From NCBI GenBank assembly GCA_008330645.1, contig VLTN01000080.1, positions 1 through 64,000 of the forward strand: 64,000 bases of DNA, in the 5' to 3' direction. Source of the DNA: Cafeteria roenbergensis. Its lineage: Eukaryota > Sar > Bigyra > Bicosoecida > Cafeteriaceae. Position numbers and translations under genes: made by a program. The stretch's first letter is position 1. Each line of letters starts with the position of its first letter. Below the pieces are notes generated by a model. It did not search any database and was not told the origin of the DNA. It worked only from the letters and a program-made list of their open reading frames with translations. Shown piece by piece: positions 11,383 to 24,589 of this stretch.

Positions 11383-14300
11383 TCACTGCTGGCTGGTTTT
11401 GAGGCGCCTTGGGCTAAGCATCGGGTTGTCTGCTGGCTTGACCGACATTCGGCCAGCCCGGGCTGCCGCGTCCACGGCATCCTTGTCCAGCAGATCGGCC
11501 GGGCCTGGTCCCGTGTCACGATGCTCCGCCAGACGGCCGCCGCTCCCCGTCTGCTTGATCAAGTCCTGGTCGTCAGAATCGGCACCCCCCCCGATATCGA
11601 GTGGGGCGAACAGAGCGCGGGTGCTCGGCGAAGGCCCGGCCCGAACCGCCGCATCAGGGGAGGTCGGAGCGCTTGCCATTGGGTTGCTATGCATGCTCAA
11701 CTCCTGCTGAGAGCTGGCGGACCGCGCCCTCGAGGCTTCCCTGCGAGACGTCTTGCGAATCTTGGAAGGGACTCCCCGAGCCACAGCCGCGAACCGCAGG
11801 CTTGGCTCCTTCACAGAGCCGGCACTGCCTGCAGCTGTCCGAGCCACGCCAGAGCACTGCGCAGTGAGCCGCGCGGCTGCAGGGAACCGGACGACGACCA
11901 AAGCCAGCATCAGCAGTGCGAGAAGGATCTGCAGCACGACGACTGCCACACCGATCTGATGCTCCGCCTCGAGGTCCCGAGCCTCAGCTGGTGACACGAA
12001 CGCCAGAGAGAGCAGCAGCAGCACTACGCGCCCCCCCACGACCACCAGCTCGGCCAGCCACGCAGTGGGGCTGCGAGTCGGCCTGAGCGCAAGCAGCGCT
12101 GTGAGGAGGAGCACCTGCTTCGCTACGATGGCCGCAGCCTGCGCGCCCGGCCTCGCGGCAAGCCAGATCAGCAGGCCAGCGGTCACGATGCGGTCCACGT
12201 GCCTTGCGATGAGCCAAGACCGGCCACTCGCTGCCTCGTGGCCTGCCCTCGCTGTGGGGTCAAGCACGCGCGCCCCGCGACCTTCGTAGGCGTGAACTTG
12301 GTGAGGCGAGGCGGCCACGGCGTCGTGGGCTCGCCACATGCGACTGCAGGGGCCCGGGCAGCATGCCATCGGCTGCCGGACCAACGCGCAGCTTGCAATC
12401 ACAACCGAGAAGCCGACCAGCACCGTTCCGATGGCCACCCAGCCACCTGCGCGGCGCCCGTCGTAGCCCGCAGCACTCGCTGGCGCCTCAATGTCATGGA
12501 GCGCCACAAGAGAGGTTGCCCCAAACATGATGACTACTGCGCCTACCAAGGCCGTCGCTGTCATTTGCAGCAAGGAGAGGGTGCCCGAAAAGCCGCCTGG
12601 GCCTCGGCCCGACTCGTCGGCCTCACGACGGCGGACGCGCGAGGCCAGCGCCAGACTGTCGCTGGGACTCCGCGCTGCTCGGGTCGACCGCCCGAGAGGC
12701 TCGCCCGGGGAGCTGAAGCTCGACACGAGCAGGAGGGCACCGTGAAACGCGAGCACCAGGGCCAGCGACGCCGCAAGCGTCACAGCGGCTTGTGACATGA
12801 GGCCATCAGCGGGCGTGCCCAGAGTCGTTGCCAGCACCCTGATTGCGAGCGGCTCGCCCGCACCAGCGGCCTGGGTCGCTGAAGCGCCTGGCCTGAGAAG
12901 CGGCTCAAGCACACCCCACAGACCGGGAATCAGTCCCGTCGACGCTACCATGAGCTCGCCTGTGCGGCGTACGACAGGGGGGCTTTGCCCATGAATCTGC
13001 GAGAGCAGCAGCGCAAAGTGCCCGTGCTCCGCCAAGTCCAGGACGCCCATGCCTATGACTGCAATGGACGGCAGCACTCCCGCGATGGCTGACCCTGGAC
13101 CGGCGTGCAACGCAGGTTTTCCGCACGAAGCGCGCACTGCGTCCCACACGCGCTGAACCAACGCCAGGAATGCTGCGAGGCCCACGACAGCCGCGTGGAT
13201 GACCGCCAGGGACTCGTCTGCCGGGCTCGACCACGTTTGGAAGCCATCCAGGCCTCCCTTCGGCTCCTCACCAAAACTGTCCGGGCCCCTGAGTCGTGAG
13301 TGGCATTCTCCTGCGATGTGGAGCAGTTCGTCGCTGCCAGCGATACGTTGGAAGTGAACCCCTCTGGGTCAGCCGCCAGCAGCTCGCAATCCGTCGGTGT
13401 CATTGCAAAAGGTGCCAAATCGCAAAATGCTTCAGGGACCAGCGCCGCGGATGGATGAGCCAGGTCGGGCGCCACGGTGATGGCTCTCGCGGGTGCACTG
13501 CCAGCCCCGTACGCTGAAGACGTCGCGTTCCGCGCTGCCTCCAAAAGGCGCAGCTCGGTCTGGCGCCGGCTCAGCGCCCCCTGAGCGGTCCAGCCCGTCT
13601 GGGGAGGCGGCACGACGAGCGACACAACAACGCTGACTGTGGCCCCAAGCTGCGGGGGCTCCGGCAGCAGGCCCCAGTCTCGGGAGCCTGCAGGAGGCGC
13701 CGTGATTGGAATGCCGGCGCTCGTGCCTGCAGCGCCGACTACGCCGTGGCGGAATGTGGTGACCGTGTAGCCCACCACGGTTCGCAGCGACGCTTCGATC
13801 ACCAGCAGCACGTCTGCCGGCCACTGCAAAGCCTGGCCGCTGGAGCCTGTCGTCGCAGCCTGGCTCAGCAACAGGGGCAGGTCCACGCGAATGCCACACG
13901 CGGCCGCTGCCGAAGTGCCGTCGCCGGAGCACAAACCGCAGTCGTCCAGCACGGCGGGAGGCGAGCAGCACTCGCCTGCCACGTCCCGAAGCGTGCAGTG
14001 AGACATGCTGCCAACCCGGTGCGAGCTGGCAGCGAGGGCGCGCAGCGGCTGACTGACCAAACCAAAGGCTCCGACACCGTCGCAGCCCTCCGCTGAGAAG
14101 GCGATTCGTACCCCAGTGCCAATGATGCCCCCCCCAACTGCCACCCGCACGTGGCCAAACGAAACCACTCCCAGGTTGGCCCGGGCGGCAAGGACGTCGG
14201 TCCCGCCTTCAGCCGAGTGGCCGACCGCCTCGAGCCCTTCGGACACGCTTCTGCCGTCTTGCAGCAGCACCCGCATGCGGACCACCGTCGACGAGTCGGC

Positions 14301-17300
14301 CGCGACAACGGCCCCAAAGTCGTCGACCAGACTCACTTGGGGCTCGGGAGAAAGGACGCCGCCCTGGACCAACACGCCAGGCATCGCATCCACGCGGAGC
14401 CCAGTCGCAACAGCTCGGCGACCAGTGACGAAAAACGCACCCGTGTCAACAAAAAAGGCTTGCGCTCGCTCCCACGGACCAATAGGGGAGCCGAGCGCCG
14501 AGTACTCGAGGGCCAGCATTGCACTTCCGCGGTCTTGCAACGGAACCTGGCACTCGACAAAGGCGTCTCGCGGGGCCAGACACGCTCCCGCCAGCGAACC
14601 TTGGAGCCGTCGCCGAGTGGTCGGGTCCACTGCCACGCAGCGGTACACCGTGGAGGGAGCCACCGCAAAGTCGCCACCGAGGAAACGCACGCTGCTACCA
14701 CCGCCAGCCGGGCCCGAGCTGGGTGACAAAGAGGACACAAACGGCACTCCAGACTGCATCACGGCCCCCTCGTCCACCAAGAAGCTCGACTGCTGCAGCG
14801 AGCCGCCTGCCCAATCCGAAAGCCCAGCCTGTCCGTCGAGCGCGCCCGAGGCGCTGGAGCCGAGCGCGGGTGAGCTGCTCTCCGGTGTTGCCAAGGTCCG
14901 AGCACAGACTCCGGACGCGCACCACCCGCTCATGCAGTCGCTCGCGAGCGAGCACTTGCTCTCAAGCGGGCACGGCGCGCAGCCTCCTCCGCACTGCCCG
15001 GGCTCGCAAGACGAAGAGGGCACGCAGACACCGGCTGCGCACCGCCCAGACGTGCAGTCACCCGCCCCGCTGCAGCGCGAGTACACGGGGCACAAGGCCG
15101 CCCGGCCACAGGACGCGCCGCAGTCCATGTCCGCCTCCCGGTCGCGTTGCCAGATCCCGTCAGAGCACGTGCCCGCGCCGCACGTCCCCAGGGCGGCCCC
15201 CGGGAAAAGGAGGACACACCGACCCGAGGCGCATTGGCTATCACCGCTGCATGCTCCGCCCACGGCAGTGGGCCCACAAACTGGCCCTACATCGGCCGCC
15301 ACCTCGCCAGCATCCTGCCTGCCGTTGCTGCAGTTGGGAGGCACTGTGCAGCGCGCATCAGCGCACACGGACTCGGCCTCGCGGCAGTCGGATGCCACCA
15401 GACACGCACTGCCAGGAGCACAGCCTGACGGACAGGAGCCGCCGCCGTCCACGCAAGTCTCGTCGCCGGACAAAACGCCGTCAGCGCAGTGCTGGATGCT
15501 GCAAACGGCACTCCTCGGGTGGCAAAACCCAGACACGCACTGCGACGACGACCGACAGCTCCCGCCCGCCGGCTTGAGCGTCCCGCACTGCCCTCCAACG
15601 TCCACTGCTGTTTCGCCATCGGCTGCATCGTGCCTGCCATTGCTGCAGTGGCTGGGTGCCACGCACAGTCCCGTCAGCGAGCTCCGCATGCCTGACACGC
15701 ACATCGACGCTGATGAAGCGGCCTGGCCGGTCTGGCAAAGTGGGCACCCGCTTGCCCCACATCTGCCCTCGCAGGAAGCCGTGCACTGGCTTGCGGTGCA
15801 ACGCAGTCCGTCCCCGCAGTCGCTGGACGCGCTGCAAGCAGCGCCCGCAGGGCAAGGGCCGCACAGCCCACCGCACGTGCCGTTGCCCAGCGGGCAAAGC
15901 TGGGAGGTCTCTGTGCTTCCAGACTGCGTGCTGCCAAGGCCAGTGCCCGTCACACCGCCGACCGCACTTGTGAGGTTGCGAATGGTCTGGGCGGTGAGCG
16001 CCGCGCACCGACCTTCTGTGCACATCCCGCCCAAGCACGCCGACCCGCTGAGGCATCGGTCTCCGGGCATGCAAAGCTGGCACCCTGAAGACGGGGGACC
16101 GCAGTCGACGTCCTGTTCCGACCCGTCGAGCAGCCGGTTGTCGCAGCGCGGTGCCTGGCAGATGCCGTCCACGCACTGCCCCGTGCACTGCGCGGACGAC
16201 GAGCACGACACACCGGGCCCACACAGTTCGCACCGCCCCCCGCCGCAGTCCCCGCCTGGTGCCTCGTCTGCCTGGGCAATGCCGTCCGAGCAAGTTGGCG
16301 CCGCACACACACCGCCGGAGCAAGACCTGGACGAGCAGTCGGACCCTACCAAGCACACGCTCCCAACGGAGCACCGCTGGCAGCCAGAAGTGCCACCGCA
16401 GTCTGTCCCGGTCTCGCCCCCGTTGCGTCGGCCGTCGAAGCAAGTGGGCCGCTCGCAAACACCCGCCTTAGCATTGCAGTGCCCCGAGTCGCAGTCGCGG
16501 TCGAGGGCGCAGCTCGCGAGTGGAGCGCAGGGCTGGCATGTTGCCCCCCCCCCGTCCACACAGGTTTCGTTTCCATCCTGCTTGCCGTTGTTGCAGGACG
16601 GAGGAGCCACGCACTTGCCGCCAGAGCATTCCCCAGACTCGCAGTCATCTTGGGAGTCGCACTTGGCCCCGACCCTGCACTTGCCGCAAGATGCGCTGGG
16701 ATCGTCTCTCACTGGTCCAACCATGCCACAGTCGACGTCGGTTTCGGCCACGGCGTTCCAGATGCCGTCTTGACAAGTTGCAGCCTGGCATACTCCGCCC
16801 AAGCAGGCACCTCCAGTTTCGCAATCGGTGGGAACGAGGCAGGTTTCGCCCTCTCGGCACTCGCCGGCGCCGGGCAGGCGGTCCACGCAGGGCTCGTCCC
16901 CGTTGCGCAGGCCGTCTGTCAGGGAGGCAGGGGCACAGAGGCCAAGGGCCACGCTGCCGACAGACACGCGAGCTCCGGCAACGGAGCGGCTGCTGCTCAC
17001 GGCGTTGCAAATTCCGGACTGGCACTGGTCTGAGCGAAGGCAAGGTGCGAACGCAACCAGCTCCGCTGCGTCAGGATCGACGCTCTGCGTCTGGTCCACG
17101 GAGCTGGCGTTCGTGCCGCTGGTCGCCAGGCCTTCAAACGGGCTCACTCGGCACTGACCCTGGAAACACACGAGCCCGCTGGAGCAGTCGTCGCTGGTCA
17201 GGCAAAGACTTGCTTCCGCACACCCGCCACACGTCCCACCGCAGTCGGTGTCGGACTCGAAGTGGTCCATTCCGGGGCTGCCCTGGCGGATTCCGTCAGA

Positions 17301-20300
17301 GCATGTGGGAGCAGCGCACGCCCCGAAGGAGCAGATTCCGCTTGCGCACTCGGAATTGAGCATGCAGTCGCCTCCTGCCGCCGTGAGGTCGGAGCAGTTC
17401 ATGTCCCCGCCGATTGGGCAAGGGTCCACAGGGGAGTCCAACGCTGCGGGCGCGCAGTTCGAGCCCTGCTGGTCAAGAAGCTGCTTTGTGGCATTCAAAG
17501 TTGCCTCAAGGGCAAGCGACGTGTTCTTGAGCCGCTCCACCTGCACCTGTCGAGCGGCGGCCAGCGCGTTGGCGGCATCGAGCTGAACGGACGTAGCATT
17601 CGTCAGCTGAGCCGTCCTGTCCAGGGCGGCGCGTGCCTCCGACAGCTCGCCTTGAGCTGCAGCGAGGGTGCTTCGAGTATTGGACAGGTTCGCGCTGGCT
17701 GCGGCCAGGTCTTGCTCGGCTGCTGCCAGCCGGGATGACACTTCGCGGGCCAGCTCCTCTTCCTCTGTCGCCTTTGCCTCCGCCAGTGCCAGCCTGTCAG
17801 CGGACACGTTCACCTGCGACTTGAGAACGGCTACTTCATCCTGAAGCGAAGCCATGGACGACTCTGCTTGATCCGCCCGGCTGGCTTCGCTTGACAAGTT
17901 GGCCTGAGCAGCGGCCACTTGGTCCCTCAGCGAAGCAAGCTCTGTCCTGAGGGTCGCTGCCTCCGACGTCAGAGAGGCGATCGTGCGCTGGCGATCAGCA
18001 ACAAGAGCTTGGCTGCTTGCCAGGTCCGACTGCGCCGAGTTCAACTCGCTCGCAGCCGTTGCGAGGTCGGACTGCGCAGCAGTGAGCCGGGTTTGCAAGT
18101 TTGCCGCTGTCGCTTCTGCTGCATCCGCGCGGCTGGCTTGCACTTGAGTTGCCGCCTGGGCATCGGCTAGCTTGCTGGCGCTGCTCTGCAGCGCCGCACG
18201 CTCGCTGGCCAAGCTGGTCTGGCACGTCGACGACGCTGCGGCTGCCTGGTTATAGCGCTGCACCCAGCCAGTCAGGTTTGCCTGGACCTGGCCCAACTCT
18301 GCAATGGCATCATACTGATCATCGCCGCAGAAGAGCCGAAGAGTGGCTGCTGCAGCCCTGGACGCCTCGAGCTGGACACCAAGCTCGTCGACTCTCGCAC
18401 TCAGTGCCGTGCGCTCGGCCGATGCCACCCGGAGGATGGCTGCTTCACCCTCGAGGCGGGTGTACAGGCGCTGCAGCCCCGCGAAGTCTGGGAACTCGCA
18501 AGATCCGTCATCGACAGACGCTGACACGAAGTTCGTGGCTGCCGGGTAAGGGCAGCCTGGCTGAATATCCGCTGGGAATTCGCAAGAGCCATCGTTGGAG
18601 GTGGCCAGGGGGTCGAAGTTGGAGGCCGTCGGCAAAGTGCAGCCACGCACTCCATCGGCAAATATGCACGTTGAGTTGTCAGCGTGCAGTGCAGCCGGGT
18701 TGAAGTTTATCGCGTCGGGAGACTTGCAGCCCGTCACTGAAATCGACGCGGATGTGCGGTCGTTGGCGCAAACCTTCATCGTGTCCGCTCCGTACACCTG
18801 CCCCTTGACGGACACCGAGATGTTGCAAACCGAAACTACTCGGGGCAAAAAAAGCTGCCCGCCCACACCCACGTCCAGGTCGGCGAAGAACAGCTCGGCC
18901 TCCGCCGCAAGCACCCGCTGAAGCTTGAACAGCGTCCGCTCACCGGCGTCGTCGTACCGTATGAGAGTCGTCTCGCGGTCAGGAGCCCACCCTGACTCGA
19001 GGCCGAGCACGACCACAGACGTTGCGCTGTGGATGTGCAACGAACCGGAGTTGTCGCCTTGGATGGCCTTGATCCGCAGCTGAGTCGTGGGCACCTTTGT
19101 CGAATCCACAGACTGCCGAATGCTGGCCTTCCCGTTGCGGATCAGAACGACCGCGTCGAGGTTCTCATCTGCGCGGAGGCCGGTCCCAATCTGGGCTGAT
19201 CCACTGCTAGGGGGCTCGCTGCAGGCATCGACAGTGACGACCCGCGTCACAGGCTGTGAGGCAGAGCGGTTTAGAGGCGGCACACCCGACAATGCGCAAG
19301 ACGGGCCAATGCAGGAGAAGACAGTTCCAGGCGCGCCAGCTCGTGAATGCACGGAGGGTCCAGGGCATGCCCGAGCAACTCCTTGCCAGAAGCTTTGGTC
19401 TGACCAGATCGCAAGTCGGCCGCCGGACCCGCTGTAGCCCGTGTTGCCCGACGTCGTGCCAGCAACCCCCCCTCCGCCGTCCGCCGACAGCGTGCCCGAC
19501 CCCGACAGACGCGAGGCCACCACCAGCATCGACCCGCCCGCGCCCCCGCCCCCGCCGTAGTAGCTGGACCGCCCGCCGGCCGTGCCTGCCACCGACACCG
19601 TGCCGTCGATGACCACCTCGCTGTCGTGGGTGTGGTTGCACAGGATGAGCAGCGACCCGCCGCCCGTGCCGCCGTTGGAGTAGGAGGAGTACTGATTGCC
19701 GCCCGCGCCGACCAGCACGGGCCACTCGTAGTCGCCGCAGGCCTTGCCTGCGGGCCCGCCGCCGTGGAAGCCGCCCTCGTACGAGCCGCCGGCGTGGCAC
19801 GACTCGTGCCGCTTGTCGGACGTGTAGCCCTTGCCGTCGCCCGTCACGGTGGCCGACGCCGACACGCGCAGCGAGTCGCGCGCCTGCAGACGGAACTGAC
19901 TCGTCTGGCCGGCCGGCAGCGACATGGTCGCCGAGTCGTCCACCCACAGCTCCGCGGCGCCGATGGCCGTCACGCCCTCGGTCAGGTCCAGCCTGGCGTC
20001 GCCCACCATGCGCAGGCGCGCCATGCCGTACCGACCCCGAGCGTCGCCCGACGACCGGACATCGCCCCGAGACGCGCACGCCGGCACCAGGCCCTCCTCG
20101 CACGCCCACGGCGCCCAGGCGTGTCCGGCCGCGCCCAGCGACGTGTCGTTCACCCACACGCCGCCCGTCTGGGACAGCGTCGTCACCGACCCGCGGTCCA
20201 GGAGCAGGCTGTGCAGGCCCACCACCTCGCCGTCCACCGTCAGCGACGCGCCTCGCACGACCACGGTGGGCGGCACCACGACCCGCCCGTGCTCGTGCAC

Positions 20301-23300
20301 CCTGACGGACGCCACGGACACCTCCAGCGGCCTCATCACGGTGGAGCGCGTCTGCGTGGTCAGGCCGCCGCCGTCCACGTCGTTGGGCTGCACGTGCGAG
20401 AGCAGGTGGCCCGTCTGCACGACGCCGTCCGCGAGGCCGGCGATGGTGACCGTGGTGCCGCCCTGGACGTGGACCGTGGGCAGGCCCGCGCCGGGCGTGG
20501 TGGTGATGTTGCCGAGCGTGAGCAGCGCGCGGGCGTCGGGCATGCTGACGGCGTGGAACGAGTCCAGGGGCGACAGGGAGAAGGGGATGCCCTGGCCCAG
20601 GTGGAGCTGGTCGATCTCGAAGCGCGTGCGGCCGGGCGCGGTGGCCAGGATCTGGCCGTGGTAGCCGCTCGGGGTGACGAGATCGCCGTTGTCCACCTCG
20701 AGCCGCCGGGTGGCGCACCCGTGCCGGTTCGTCTCCGGGTCGGCGTCGGCGCGGGAGCCGGGGAGGTCGCACCAGAACACCGTGCCCGGCGGACCGATGC
20801 GCGTGGGCGAGGTCGACGACGGCTGGCCGGCCCGAGCCCGGACCGAGCCGGCGAAGGCGGCGCGGCGCGTCTGGGTGATGTGGAGCGCGATGCGGCCGCC
20901 GGACCCGCTGTAGCCCGTGTTGCCCGACGACGAGCCGGCCGCCCCCCCTCCGCCGTCCGCCGACAGCGTGCCCGACCCCGACAGACGCGAGGCCACCACC
21001 AGCATCGACCCGCCCGCGCCCCCGCCCCCGCCGTAGTAGCTGGACCGCCCGCCGGCCGTGCCTGCCACCGACACCGTGCCGTCGATGACCACCTCGCTGT
21101 CGTGGGTGTGGTTGCACAGGATGAGCAGCGACCCGCCGCCCGTGCCGCCGTTGGAGTAGGAGGAGTACTGATTGCCGCCCGCGCCGACCAGCACGGGCCA
21201 CTCGTAGTCGCCGCAGGCCTTGCCTGCGGGCCCGCCGCCGTGGAAGCCGCCCTCGTACGAGCCGCCGGCGTGGCACGACTCGTGCCGCTTGTCGGACGTG
21301 TAGCCCTTGCCGTCGCCCGTCACGGTGGCCGACGCCGACACGCGCAGCGAGTCGCGCGCCTGCAGACGGAACTGACTCGTCTGGCCGGCCGGCAGCGACA
21401 TGGTCGCCGAGTCGTCCACCCACAGCTCCGCGGCGCCGATGGCCGTCACGCCCTCGGTCAGGTCCAGCCTGGCGTCGCCCACCATGCGCAGGCGCGCCAT
21501 GCCGTACCGACCCCGAGCGTCGCCCGACGACCGGACATCGCCCCGAGACGCGCACGCCGGCACCAGGCCCTCCTCGCACGCCCACGGCGCCCAGGCGTGT
21601 CCGGCCGCGCCCAGCGACGTGTCGTTCACCCACACGCCGCCCGTCCGGGACAGCGTCGTCACCGACCCGCGGTCCAGGAGCAGGCTGTGCAGGCCCACCA
21701 CCTCGCCGTCCACCGTCAGCGACGCGCCTCGCACGACCACGGTGGGCGGCACCACGACCCGCCCGTGCTCGTGCACCCTGATGGACGCCACGGACACCTC
21801 CAGCGGCCTCATCACGGTGGAGCGCGTCTGCGTGGTCAGGCCGCCGCCGTCCACGTCGTTGGGCTGCACGTGCGAGAGCAGGTGGCCCGTCTGCACGACG
21901 CCGTCCGCGAGCCCGGCGATGGTGACCGTGGTGCCGCCACGGACGTGGACCGTGGGCAGGCCCGCGCCGGGCGTGGTGGTGATGTTGCCGAGCGTGAGCA
22001 GCGCGCGGGCGTCGGGCATGCTGACGGCGTGGAACGAGTCCAGGGGCGACAGGGAGAAGGGGATGCCCTGGCCCAGGTGGAGCTGGTCGATCTCGAACCG
22101 CGTGCGGCCGGGCGCGGTGGCCAGGATCTGGCCGTGGTAGCTGCTCGGGGTGACGAGATCGCCGTTGTCCACCTCGAGCCGCCGGGTGGCGCACCCGTGC
22201 CGGTTCGTCTCCGGGTCGGCGTCGGCGCGGGAGCCGGCGAGGTCGCACCAGAACACCGTGCCCGGCGGACCGATGCGCGTGGGCGAGACCGACGACGGCT
22301 GGCCGGCCCGAGCCCGGACCGTGCCGGCGAAGGCGGCGCGGCGCGTCTGGGTGATGTGGAGCGCGATGCGGCCGCCGGACCCGCTGTAGCCCGTGTTGCC
22401 CGACGACGAGCCGGCCCCGCCCCCTCCGCCGTCCGCCGACAGCGTGCCCGACCCCGACAGACGCGAGGCCACCACCAGCATCGACCCGCCCGCGCCCCCG
22501 CCCCCGCCGTAGTAGCTGGACCGCCCGCCGGCCGTGCCTGCCACCGACACCGTGCCGTCGATGACCACCTCGCTGTCGTGGGTGTGGTTGCACAGGATGA
22601 GCAGCGACCCGCCGCCCGTGCCGCCGTTGGAGTAGGAGGAGTACTGATTGCCGCCCGCGCCGACCAGCACGGGCCACTCGTAGTCGCCGCAGGCCTTGCC
22701 TGCGGGCCCGCCGCCGTGGAAGCCGCCCTCGTACGAGCCGCCGGCGTGGCACGACTCGTGCCGCTTGTCGGACGTGTAGCCCTTGCCGTCGCCCGTCACG
22801 GTGGCCGACGCCGACACGCGCAGCGAGTCGCGCGCCTGCAGACGGAACTGACTCGTCTGGCCGGCCGGCAGCGACATGGTCGCCGAGTCGTCCACCCACA
22901 GCTCCGCGGCGCCGATGGCCGTCACGCCCTCGGTCAGGTCCAGCCTGGCGTCGCCCACCATGCGCAGGCGCGCCATGCCGTACCGACCCGAGCGTCGCCC
23001 GACGACCGGACATCGCCCCGAGACGCGCACGCCGGCACCAGGCCCTCCTCGCACGCCCACGGCGCCCAGGCGTGTCCGGCCGCGCCCAGCGACGTGTCGT
23101 TCACCCACACGCCGCCCGTCTGGGACAGCGTCGTCACCGACCCGCGGTCCAGGAGCAGGCTGTGCAGGCCCACCACCTCGCCGTCCACCGTCAGCGACGC
23201 GCCTCGCACGACCACGGTGGGCGGCACCACGACCCGCCCGTGCTCGTGCACCCTGATGGACGCCACGGACACCTCCAGCGGCCTCATCACGGTGGAGCGC

Positions 23301-24589
23301 GTCTGCGTGGTCAGGCCGCCGCCGTCCACGTCGTTGGGCTGCACGTGCGAGAGCAGGTGGCCCGTCTGCACGACGCCGTCCGCGAGCCCGGCGATGGTGA
23401 CCGTGGTGCCGCCCTGGACGTGGACCGTGGGCAGGCCCGCGCCGGGCGTGGTGGTGATGTTGCCGAGCGTGAGCAGCGCGCGGGCGTCGGGCATGCTGAC
23501 GGCGTGGAACGAGTCCAGGGGCGACAGGGAGAAGGGGATGCCCTGGCCCAGGTGGAGCTGGTCGATCTCGAAGCGCGTGCGGCCGGGCGCGGTGGCCAGG
23601 ATCTGGCCGTGGTAGCTGCTAGGGGTGACGAGATCGCCGTTGTCCACCTCGAGCCGCCGGGTGGCGCACCCGTGCCGGTTCGTCTCCGGGTCGGCGTCGG
23701 CGCGGGAGCCGGGGAGGTCGCACCAGAACACCGTGCCCGGCGGACCGATGCGCGTGGGCGAGGTCGACGACGGCTGGCCGGCCCGAGCCCGGACCGAGCC
23801 GGCGAAGGCGGCGCGGCGCGTCTGGGTGATGTGGAGCGCGATGCGGCCGCCGGACCCGCTGTAGCCCGTGTTGCCCGACGACGAGCCGGCCGCCCCCCCT
23901 CCGCCGTCCGCCGACAGCGTGCCCGACCCCGACAGACGCGAGGCCACCACCAGCATCGACCCGCCCGCGCCCCCGCCCCCGCCGTAGTAGCTGGACCGCC
24001 CGCCGGCCGTGCCTGCCACCGACACCGTGCCGTCGATGACCACCTCGCTGTCGTGGGTGTGGTTGCACAGGATGAGCAGCGACCCGCCGCCCGTGCCGCC
24101 GTTGGAGTAGGAGGAGTACTGATTGCCGCCCGCGCCGACCAGCACGGGCCACTCGTAGTCGCCGCAGGCCTTGCCTGCGGGCCCGCCGCCGTGGAAGCCG
24201 CCCTCGTACGAGCCGCCGGCGTGGCACGACTCGTGCCGCTTGTCGGACGCATATCCATTCCCATCGAGATTCACCTTTCCTGAGGCAGTCACGACCACAG
24301 ATTGCGACTCGAGCGTCAAGCGGCCGGCTGTTCCGGAGCCTCGAATGCTCCCGGCGATGCGCATCTCTTCCGTGGCCCAAAACGTGGACGGTAGGGACAG
24401 GGTGAGTGTTGCGCCCTCATTCACCTGCAGCCTGGAGAGCCTGTATGATCCAGGCGCCACGGTGCAGTCTGCGCTGACGATGGCGGACGAACCGTCTGCG
24501 AAGCTCGGGCACGGGTCTGCCGGCGGCGCAGCAGCTTCGGATGGCACCCCCCCCGCCAATGCAGCAAGTGCCAAGGCCCACCGGAGCAT
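11383..24589 (-). CDS. Giant mosaic surface protein, copy B (about 4,360 residues)
   Basis: Start ATG 24589, stop 11383-11385. Order along the protein: signal peptide (1-22); short unique region; three full 492-residue glycine-rich repeats plus a diverging fourth (about 113-1940); three GC-x-A-x-NF-x-DGSC motifs (about 1950-2030); Leu/Ala-rich coiled coil (2035-2370); long array of C-x-DG-x-DCGG-x-C repeats (2390-3230); IPT/TIG-like segment (VSSLSPSSGPAGGGS, about 3290); a LDDCGLCSGDG motif; and a C-terminal domain of several hydrophobic helices with a Ser/Pro tail. The membrane domain is in another frame. A GTGAG donor at 13271 and a TTCAG acceptor at 13153 join the frames (exons 13272-24589 and 11383-13152); an alternative acceptor lies near 13213. 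One C is missing in the run at 22987-22989 compared with sister units. The glycine-rich units resemble secreted beta-solenoid adhesins. Role inferred: cell-surface adhesion or wall protein. Confidence 0.75.
19420..24250 (-). repeat. Tandem array of 1,476-bp coding repeats, copy B
   Basis: Landmarks recur at 19924, 21400 and 22876, exactly 1,476 bases (492 codons) apart. The units are nearly identical at DNA level, including third codon positions. The N-terminal and third units share variants (SSTSPTR, VHVQGG) that the second unit lacks (SSVSPTR, VHVRGG). The fourth unit diverges at 19420 into unique sequence (RLAIWSDQSFWQG). Confidence 0.95.

Noticed and set aside
13053-13152. Continuation of the giant frame to a stop at 13053
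   Set aside because: The predicted end turns into basic, compositionally odd sequence, while another frame gives hydrophobic helices. A GTGAG donor explains the switch better.
14116-16773. 885-codon plus-strand frame opposite the Cys-rich array
   Set aside because: Antisense of the regular Cys-repeat codons. It is Pro/Ser/Thr-rich without any recognised family.
19626-23615. 1,329-codon open frame on the plus strand opposite the giant repeats
   Set aside because: It is the mirror of the 1,476-base coding repeats: very GC-rich repeats keep several frames open. Its product is Arg/His/Ala-rich without family resemblance, and the minus frame has a signal peptide and known motifs.
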